Below are positions 58,338-64,000 of a stretch of 64,000 nucleotides of DNA, piece by piece; position 1 is the first letter of the stretch, and the number at the start of each line of letters is the position of its first letter. A program made the position numbers and the translations under genes. The DNA is from JBFGJH01 sp041586155 (GTDB lineage: Bacteria > Actinomycetota > Acidimicrobiia > Spongiisociales > JAENVV01), in NCBI GenBank assembly GCA_041586155.1, contig JBFHAT010000012.1, forward strand, positions 1-64,000. Reading direction: 5' to 3'. The notes beneath the pieces are model-generated. The model was not told the DNA's origin. It did no database searches and saw only the letters and a program-made list of their open reading frames with translations.

Positions 58338-59260
58338 TCCTCGTGTTCGCCGAGCATGAGCAGGAACGGCTGTCCGAGCCGTCAGCCGAGGCGATCACAT
58401 TCGCCCGCCGCTACGGCGACGTCGAGGTGGTCACGATCGGTGAAGCGGATGTCACCACGCTGGGCCGACTCGGAGTGCAGCGCATTCACTCGATAGCCCT
58501 GGAAGGTAGCTATGCGCCGCAGGCATGGGGCGCAGCAGTTGCGCAGGTGGCCACCACGTCGGCCGACATCGTCATGGCGGCCGGGACCGAGCGCGGCAAT
58601 GAAGTCCTCGCCCATGCGGCCGTTGATCTTCACGCACCCTTCGCGGCCAACTGCTTGGAGCGCGACGGAACCGTGGTCACTCGAATCAGGTGGGGGGGTT
58701 CGCTCCACGAACGGGCCACGATCGAAGGACCCACGGTCCTCCTTTCGGTGGCGCCTCATTCCGTCGAGGCCGAATCGGCCGCCGTCGCCACCGATCCGCA
58801 GGTACTGGAGCTTCGCCCCGACCTACCGGCCGAGTCTCTGGCCGTGCGTATCGTCGACGAGGAGCAGGCCAGTGAGGGCGTGACCTTGGCTACTGCCAAG
58901 GTGGTGGTCAGCGGCGGCCGGGGGGTCGGCTCCTCCGAAGGTTTCGCCGAGCTCGAGGAGCTGGCAGCGCTGCTCGGAGGCAAGGTCGGATGCTCCAGGG
59001 TCGCCACCAACAACGGTTGGCGCAACCACGCCGATCAGGTCGGCCAGACCGGCACGGTGATCGCCCCCGACCTCTACATCGCGTGCGGAATCTCGGGCGC
59101 GATCCAACACTGGGTCGGGATGATGGCCTCGAAGAACATTCTCGCCATCAACACCGACGCCGAGGCGCCGATGGTCACGAAGGCCGACTACGCCATCATC
59201 GGCGATCTGCACGAAGTGGTGCCGGCGATCAGCGAAGCGGTGCGCAACGTCCAGTCTTAG
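58334..59260 (+). CDS. etfA: Electron transfer flavoprotein, alpha subunit
   Basis: 308 aa. Domain I (about 1-180) with ADIVMAAGTERGNEVLAHAAV; domain II (about 185-305) binds FAD through VVSGGRGVGSSEGF, QVGQTGTVIAPDLYIACGISGAIQH and INTDAEAPM, the ETF-alpha signature. ATGA overlap with etfB (58334-58337). Electrons then go to ETF:quinone oxidoreductase, which is not encoded here. Last gene of the operon. Confidence 0.95.
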   Translation: MILVFAEHEQERLSEPSAEAITFARRYGDVEVVTIGEADVTTLGRLGVQRIHSIALEGSYAPQAWGAAVAQVATTSADIVMAAGTERGNEVLAHAAVDLHAPFAANCLERDGTVVTRIRWGGSLHERATIEGPTVLLSVAPHSVEAESAAVATDPQVLELRPDLPAESLAVRIVDEEQASEGVTLATAKVVVSGGRGVGSSEGFAELEELAALLGGKVGCSRVATNNGWRNHADQVGQTGTVIAPDLYIACGISGAIQHWVGMMASKNILAINTDAEAPMVTKADYAIIGDLHEVVPAISEAVRNVQS

Positions 59261-59933
59261 TGCACGCGAGGCGCAACGCGTGTAGCGTCGACGGAAGGGC
59301 TGGGAGCACGCCGACCGGAGGCGTCGCATCTCGAGAACGCAAGGGGGGAGATGGGCGTCTTCGATCGGCGATGCAGACCGCCGAAGAGGTCATCCCGTCC
59401 ACGAGGCATCGGCCGGGTGAGCCGAAGCGGAAGACGGCTCACTCCGTATGCAACGAGCCCACGACGACTCGGCCGGGATGTCTGTGTCCTTCGACCTCAG
59501 CATCGTCGGTGTCGTCGACCGCGAACACGGCGGCGACCCCCGCTCGATACCATCGAGCAGGTCGCCCACTTCGACCAAGGCTCTCATGTATGGCACAAAG
59601 CTGGTGAGCAACCCGCGCTGTCGATGCGAACAGAGGTACTCGACCCGGCAGTGATGTCGAGGGCAAAGAGATCCACACCTGGCATGCAAGCTCACCAAGT
59701 ACCAGGAGGGCCGGGAGTTCACGGCCAGCCACCTCGTCGACTGGCAGACCCCCTCACACGTCTCTTCGGCATGGCCATCGACACCGGGGCACGAGTTGCG
59801 GCCCTTTCCTGCCGGCGCCCCTGAGGTCCACCTGCGTGGACTGCCGGTCGAAAAATCGCAGTCAGTCGAGCACGCAGCGTGGTGGTTTGCTAGACATGGA
59901 GAACATCAATTGGGGTGGACACGAGGAGGATTG
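59261..59933. other. Gene-free 670-bp stretch, possible decayed gene
   Basis: No convincing gene is seen between etfA and the nucleotidase gene. Frames on both strands are short and show no recognised family. Pieces in different plus-strand frames read like a connected protein, for example VEGKEIHTWHACKLT with QEGREFTASHLVDWQTP near 59655-59750, which suggests an old frameshifted gene. No hairpin with a T-run was seen. The ribosome-binding site GAGGAGG of the next gene lies at its right end. Confidence 0.35.
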
Positions 59934-61667
59934 ATGCCGCACCATTCACCGCGCACGAAACGATGGGTGATTCTCGCCATCGCAGCGCTCACTGCCAGCC
60001 TGTTGGCTCCGGCCACGGCTGCGGCCGGGCCGCCGACACCGGCGCCGGTCGACATTCGGGTTCTTTCGTACTCGGACTGGCACGGCCAGCTCGATCCTCT
60101 GTTCGTGTTCGGCGAAGGCACGTTCGGAGGCGCTGCGGAACTGGCGACGTACTTCGCCCAGGAGGAGGCGGACAATCCGAACACGCTGATCGTCACCGGC
60201 GGTGACGACTTCGGCGCTTCGCCGCCGCTGTCGAACTTCTTCAACGAAGAACCGGCGGTCCTCGCCCAGCGGTTGATGGGGACCGATGTGAGCGCATTGG
60301 GCAACCACAACTTCGACAAGGGCATCGGCCACCTGCAGTCGATGATCAACCTGGCCAAGAAGGGTGGCGAACCGGGTGACCCATATCACTACGTCGGCGC
60401 CAACCTGCAGAACGTCGACGCCAACCTCGACGGCGTGAAGCCCTTCCGCATCTTCGATGTGGGTGGGATCGAGGTAGCGGTCATCGGTGTCACCAATCCC
60501 GATGCTCCGACACTGGTGTTCCCCGACTCGTTCGGAACCATCACCGTCACCGACCCGGTGGCGGCCGCCAACTCGGCTCGCGCCAAGGCCGCCAAGAAGG
60601 GCGCCGACGTCTTCGTGCTGGTCGCCCACATGGGCGTGACCGGTTTCGATGCCGACGGGAATCCAACCGGACCGCTGGTCGACCTGGCCAATGGCGTCAG
60701 CGGATTCGACCTCATCCTCGGCGACCACACCAACGTGGAGTTCGTGGGCGAGATCAACGGAACGACCGTGGTGGAGAACCGCAGCCGGGGGCGCACGTAC
60801 GCCCGCATCGACATGACGGTCCAGCAGGGTGCCAAGAAGAAGGATCCCAGCACCGTCACGTCACTATCGGTCGACTTGGTCGACCCGGTCAGCTCGGCGG
60901 TGACGCCGGACCAGGCGATCGTCGACTTCCTCGAGCCGCTGCGCACCGAGCTGGAGGGCATCCTCGGCACGGTGATCGGCCAATCGACGGTGTTCATCCC
61001 GCGGGCCGACGCCTGCGGGCAGAGCGCCGGGCGCAGCTGCGAGTCGCTGGTCGGCAACGTGGTGACGGACTCCATGCGGGACCGCTACGGCACCGACTTC
61101 GCGATCACGAACTCGGGCGGCCTACGAGCAGACCTGACGTGTCCCACCGTGGACAACCCGACGGACTTCTGCCCGCCGCCCGACGGGGGCGATCACGAGA
61201 TCACCGCCGGCTCGGTGCTCACCGTGCTGCCGTTCGGCAACTCGGTGGTCACGCTCAACGTGACCGGGGCGGAGTTGAAGGCCCACCTGGAGCGCGGCGT
61301 GTCGGCGATGCCGGCCATCAGCGGGCGGTTCGCCCAGGTGTCGGGGCTCTGCTTCACCTACGACCTCGGGCTGGCTTCCGGCAGCCGGGTGGTGTCGGCG
61401 GTGTTCCAGAACCCGGACGGGACGTGCTCGGCGACCGCGGTCGATCTGACCGCCGGCTCGTCGTACACGCTGGCCGAGAACGACTTCATGGCCAGCGGCG
61501 GCGACGGCTACCCGGTGGACATCGGCTCGGCGGTGACCCGCGAGCTGCTCGACCAGGTGACGGCCGCGTTCATCACGGCCAACACCCCGATCTCGCCCTC
61601 TATCCAGGGCCGGATCAACTGCATCGACACGGTCGGTCCCAACGACTGTCCGACGATCCTGCCGTGA
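59934..61667 (+). CDS. Secreted 5'-nucleotidase/UshA-like metallophosphatase
   Basis: 577 aa from ATG 59934 (GAGGAGG upstream). Signal peptide about 1-32 (ending AAAGPP). Calcineurin-like metallophosphatase domain (about 38-330): LSYSDWHGQLD, GGDDF (GDxF with D), ALGNHNFDKG, then VLVAHMG and GDHTN (H residues) for the dimetal site. The 5'-nucleotidase C-terminal domain (about 360-565) has VGNVVTDSMRDRYGTDFAITNSGGLRADL (read in parts) and NDFMASGGDGYP. It releases phosphate or nucleosides outside the cell. Followed by a terminator. Confidence 0.92.
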   Translation: MPHHSPRTKRWVILAIAALTASLLAPATAAAGPPTPAPVDIRVLSYSDWHGQLDPLFVFGEGTFGGAAELATYFAQEEADNPNTLIVTGGDDFGASPPLSNFFNEEPAVLAQRLMGTDVSALGNHNFDKGIGHLQSMINLAKKGGEPGDPYHYVGANLQNVDANLDGVKPFRIFDVGGIEVAVIGVTNPDAPTLVFPDSFGTITVTDPVAAANSARAKAAKKGADVFVLVAHMGVTGFDADGNPTGPLVDLANGVSGFDLILGDHTNVEFVGEINGTTVVENRSRGRTYARIDMTVQQGAKKKDPSTVTSLSVDLVDPVSSAVTPDQAIVDFLEPLRTELEGILGTVIGQSTVFIPRADACGQSAGRSCESLVGNVVTDSMRDRYGTDFAITNSGGLRADLTCPTVDNPTDFCPPPDGGDHEITAGSVLTVLPFGNSVVTLNVTGAELKAHLERGVSAMPAISGRFAQVSGLCFTYDLGLASGSRVVSAVFQNPDGTCSATAVDLTAGSSYTLAENDFMASGGDGYPVDIGSAVTRELLDQVTAAFITANTPISPSIQGRINCIDTVGPNDCPTILP

Positions 61668-61690
61668 GCTGAAAGAACAACGAAGCAAGG

Positions 61691-61720
61691 AGAAGGCGCC
61701 GCCCGGGGGGGGCGCCTTCT
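61691..61720. terminator. Hairpin terminator after the nucleotidase gene
   Basis: AGAAGGCGCC and GGCGCCTTCT pair perfectly (10 bp) around a 10-nt GC-rich loop; the 3' arm includes a short T-rich end (CTTCT). Confidence 0.75.
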
Positions 61721-61760
61721 GCGTCCCGCGATCACCAATCGGGCGCTACCGCGGATGGGC

Positions 61761-61766
61761 TAGCGT
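61761..61766 (+). promoter_or_regulatory. -10 element of leaderless DMT transporter promoter
   Basis: TAGCGT, 6 nt before ATG 61773. Confidence 0.45.
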
Positions 61767-61772
61767 CGGCCG

Positions 61773-62636
61773 ATGCGCCGGCGAGCATTTTGGGCGATCG
61801 CCGCGTCCTCGCTGGGCTGGGGGATGGCTGCGGTGGGCACGCGGGCTCTGTTCATCGATGGTACGACCACCTTCACGGTCATCGTCGGGCGCACCGCGAT
61901 TGCGGCGGCTGCAGTCGGGGTGTTCTTGATGACGGTGCGCCGACCCATCGACGCAACCTCGTGGCGGCGAGGAATTCTCATCGGCGTCCCCAGGATCGGT
62001 CTCACACCCATTCTCTACATCAGCTCCCTCAACTTCGTGTCGGCCGGTTTCGAAGGGTTGATCATCACCCTCAACCCGGCGGTCACCGGCGTCATGGCAT
62101 GGGCATTCCTCGGTGAGCGGCTCAACCGCCGCCAAGTCGCCGGTCTCGTTCTCGGCCTTCTCGGCGCCGCCATCCTGGTCTCGTCTGGGGAATCAGGACT
62201 GCCCGAAGGAGGCGACGTGGCCTTGGGAAGCGCTCTCGCCTTCGGCGGTGTGTTGGTGGGCTCTGCCACCGGGGTCCTGTCGCGTCGCTACGCCCCCTCG
62301 CACCGCACTGGTGACCTGGCGGGCCCCATGTTTGCCGGAGGTCTGGCAACCGTGGTCGTTGCATCTCTCCTCGTCGGCGGAATGCAGCCGTCGACCGTCT
62401 CGGGAACCGGCTGGGCGATCCTCGTGGCGCTGGGGCTCTTCAGCACCCTGCTCCCATTCGTGGGGACGCTCTTCGCCTCCAAATACGTCAGCGCGGCGAC
62501 GGTCTCGTTGGTCGCCTACCTCGCCCCCCTCATCGCAGTGGTGGCCGGCGCGGTCTTGCTGGGTGAGATCGTCACCGCCTCGTTGCTGGTCGGCGGAGCG
62601 CTGACCCTGGCAGGGGTGGCGCTGGCCGGACGATGA
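61773..62636 (+). CDS. EamA-family (DMT superfamily) transporter
   Basis: 287 aa with ten transmembrane helices in two EamA repeats (about 1-135 and 150-287). Repeat 1 ends in FEGLIITLNPAVTGVMAWAFLGERL, the usual signature before helix 5; repeat 2 ends in VSLVAYLAPLIAVVAGAVLLGE. The family exports amino acids, nucleosides or drugs; substrate unknown. Leaderless promoter. Convergent with the formate dehydrogenase-like gene. Confidence 0.9.
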   Translation: MRRRAFWAIAASSLGWGMAAVGTRALFIDGTTTFTVIVGRTAIAAAAVGVFLMTVRRPIDATSWRRGILIGVPRIGLTPILYISSLNFVSAGFEGLIITLNPAVTGVMAWAFLGERLNRRQVAGLVLGLLGAAILVSSGESGLPEGGDVALGSALAFGGVLVGSATGVLSRRYAPSHRTGDLAGPMFAGGLATVVVASLLVGGMQPSTVSGTGWAILVALGLFSTLLPFVGTLFASKYVSAATVSLVAYLAPLIAVVAGAVLLGEIVTASLLVGGALTLAGVALAGR

Positions 62637-62671
62637 ACCACGGCTCAGTCAGGACCTCGCTCGGCCGTGGT
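62637..62671. terminator. Hairpin between convergent genes
   Basis: ACCACGGC (62637-62644) and GCCGTGGT (62664-62671) form an 8-bp stem around a 19-nt loop between the end of the EamA gene and the stop of the formate dehydrogenase-like gene. It can serve both strands; no T-run is present. Confidence 0.55.
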
Positions 62672-63624
62672 CAGCTGCGGGCTGCGCGAAGAACCTCGTC
62701 GATAGGTGTCGTCGCCAAATCACCCAGCTCCTGGACGTACTCGTAGCCGAACCGACCCTTGATGCACAGGTTGCCGCTCGTCACCGAATGGTCGAACGGC
62801 GAGGTCACCTTCACGATCCGATTGTCCTGCACGTGGAGATCGAGATTGCACCCCACCCCACAGTACGAGCACACAGTTCTCGTCACCGTTTGCTCGTCCT
62901 CCCGCCACATGCCGGCTCGGCGTAGTTCGTACTCCGAGCGGAACATCAGCGCTCCGGTGGGGCATACGGCGATGCAGTTGCCGCAGAAGACACAGGCCGA
63001 ATCGGTGAGCCCGACATCGAACTCGGTGGAGATACGGGCATCGAAGCCTCGCCCCGCAACGGCAATGGCAAATGTGTTCTGAGCGTCGACTCCACAAGCC
63101 TCGACGCATTTGTAGCAGAGGATGCATTTGCCGTAGTCCCGCATGTACAAGTCGTTGTCGACCTTGGGGGGCTGCGCCACGGTCTCTGCAGTGGTGCCGT
63201 CGGTCGGCTCGTGGTGACCGGCATGGCGCGTGCCGCGGTCAGTGGCTGGAGACGCAGGTGTTCCGTAGCGGGCGGCATCGACGTCGTACCGCTCCACCCA
63301 GCGAGCCAGACCACCATTGGCGGTGGACAGGTCCACCGAGCCGGCCAGGAACTCGAGCACCATCTTGCGCGAATGGCGCACCCGCTCCGAGTCCGTGCGC
63401 ACCACCATCCCATCCTCGACGATCCGCGAACAGGACGGAACGAGCGTTCGCGACCCTTCCACCTCGACCACGCACACTCGACAGACGTTGACGGGAGTGA
63501 GGGTTTCCACGTAGCAGAGCGTCGGGGTGTCGATTGCCTCGGCATTGCATGCCTCGAGGAGTGTCGAGCCGGCCGGCACGACCACCGGCACACCATCGAC
63601 CGTGATGGTGACGTGTTCAGCCAT
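62671..63624 (-). CDS. Fe-S protein resembling the N-terminal third of formate dehydrogenase FdhA / NuoG
   Basis: 317 aa. Order: [2Fe-2S] ferredoxin (about 1-75, TLCYVETLTPVNVCRVCVVEV read in parts), a His/Cys 4Fe-4S segment, two 4Fe-4S ferredoxin motifs (CILCYKCVEACG and CVFCGNCIAVCP, about 165-235), and the Fe4S4 motif that opens molybdopterin oxidoreductases (CSYCGVGCNLDLHV to NLCIKGRFGYEYV, about 255-300). The protein stops 20 residues later, so the Mo/W catalytic domain is absent. It is an electron-transfer subunit, probably linking to NuoF-like protein encoded next to it and a separate catalytic subunit. Read-through of the TGA gives no further domain. Confidence 0.85.
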   Translation of the reverse strand: MAEHVTITVDGVPVVVPAGSTLLEACNAEAIDTPTLCYVETLTPVNVCRVCVVEVEGSRTLVPSCSRIVEDGMVVRTDSERVRHSRKMVLEFLAGSVDLSTANGGLARWVERYDVDAARYGTPASPATDRGTRHAGHHEPTDGTTAETVAQPPKVDNDLYMRDYGKCILCYKCVEACGVDAQNTFAIAVAGRGFDARISTEFDVGLTDSACVFCGNCIAVCPTGALMFRSEYELRRAGMWREDEQTVTRTVCSYCGVGCNLDLHVQDNRIVKVTSPFDHSVTSGNLCIKGRFGYEYVQELGDLATTPIDEVLRAARS

Positions 63625-64000
63625 CGCGACTCCCGATCAAGCCCTGATCGAGCAGCGACCGCACTGCGGTGGCGGCGGTGTGCCCGAGACCGCAGATCGA
63701 TGCGTCCTTCATGGCCAAGTCGATCTCGGCGATGAGCGCTGCATCCACCTTCTCATGCCCGTTGGCGAGGTGCCGAGCCAGCGCCTCTTCCACCCGGACG
63801 GTTCCCACCCGACATGGGACGCACTGTCCGCACGACTCGTCACGGAAGAATTGAGCGATGCGCCGACCCGTGTCGGTCAGATCGACGGAGTCGTTGAACA
63901 CCATGACCACGCCCGAGCCGAGCGAGATACCAGCCGACCGCGCATCCTCGAACGTCAGCGGCACGTCGAAATACTCCTCGGTGATGAACGATCCGGCCGC
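63617..64000 (-). CDS. NuoF/FdsB-like diaphorase subunit (5' end outside window)
   Basis: C-terminal part only; the frame runs off the right edge. Visible: a region matching the SLBB-type part of NuoF (AGSFITEEYFDVPLTFEDARSAG, read in parts), GSGVVMVFNDSVDL, and the [4Fe-4S] motif ESCGQCVPCRVG with the fourth Cys in SICGLGHTA. It would carry FMN and pass electrons between NAD(H) and the Fe-S chain. Its stop overlaps the start of the FdhA-like gene by 8 bp. It could belong to an NAD-dependent formate dehydrogenase, a hydrogenase, or a Nuo-like diaphorase. Confidence 0.85.
   Translation of the reverse strand, partial: AAGSFITEEYFDVPLTFEDARSAGISLGSGVVMVFNDSVDLTDTGRRIAQFFRDESCGQCVPCRVGTVRVEEALARHLANGHEKVDAALIAEIDLAMKDASICGLGHTAATAVRSLLDQGLIGSRDG

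Noticed and set aside
62671..62673. TGA at the end of the FdhA-like gene as a second selenocysteine codon
   Set aside because: Read-through gives only about 17 residues without FdhA similarity before entering the convergent gene, and the FdhA Sec site would lie far into the missing domain.

Overview
The window is high-GC DNA with dense gene packing, many ATGA start/stop overlaps and frequent GTG, TTG and possibly CTG starts. Gene content points to an actinobacterium, most likely a marine or aquatic member of the Acidimicrobiia. The clues are secreted proteins with 60-residue S-layer-homology-type repeats, a class F-like sortase, an F420/deazaflavin nitroreductase-family protein, an MpaB-type oxygenase, a DUF1876 protein, many apparently leaderless promoters (TANNNT 6-7 nt before the start codon), and catabolism of methylated osmolytes. 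Taxonomy is inference; there is no rRNA or other marker gene here. No mobile element, tRNA or CRISPR array was found.

Layout. 1-3.3 kb: end of a sirtuin, then fahA-hmgA (homogentisate branch of tyrosine catabolism). 3.4-8.8 kb: lipoprotein, ECF sigma factor with a membrane partner, a SelU/PRXL2-type thioredoxin-fold gene with an in-frame TGA exactly at the first redox Cys (candidate selenoprotein with a SECIS-like hairpin), arsenate reductase, and two membrane proteins. 8.8-14.3 kb: two SDRs, an apparently orphan TPP riboswitch before an SLH-repeat secreted protein, an ArsR/SRPBCC operon, and two membrane proteins. 14.4-26.9 kb: NarL-type two-component system, ABC exporter, phosphoribosyltransferase, a DUF2975/Xre pair behind three 21-bp-spaced AT-rich repeats, SLH proteins, a membrane/cupredoxin pair, and a MUG-type DNA glycosylase. 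26.9-47.9 kb: penicillin-acylase-family hydrolase, sortase plus probable substrate, an ABC-2 export operon that ends in a DddP-like DMSP lyase, and a set of SDR, methyltransferase, VOC, MFS and oxygenase genes.

47.9-59.3 kb is the metabolic core: a corrinoid methyl-transfer operon on the minus strand (B12 protein, DUF1638, small 'virulence factor' protein, methyl-THF methyltransferase, RACo-type activator, non-pyrrolysine MttB-family methyltransferase, MTHFR). It diverges from an operon for an FAD/GcvT demethylating dehydrogenase and its ETF. Together these would strip methyl groups from a quaternary amine such as glycine betaine, pass them to tetrahydrofolate, oxidise the dimethylglycine/sarcosine-type product through ETF, and funnel C1 units to formate. 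Formate-dehydrogenase/Nuo-like subunits lie at the right end (62.7-64 kb). Between them are a gene-free stretch, a UshA-like 5'-nucleotidase and a DMT exporter.

The most notable observations are the candidate selenoprotein at 5.5-6.0 kb, the DddP-type protein with matching metal-ligand spacing, the orphan THI-box riboswitch, several clean operator candidates, and an FdhA-like protein that ends before the catalytic domain.
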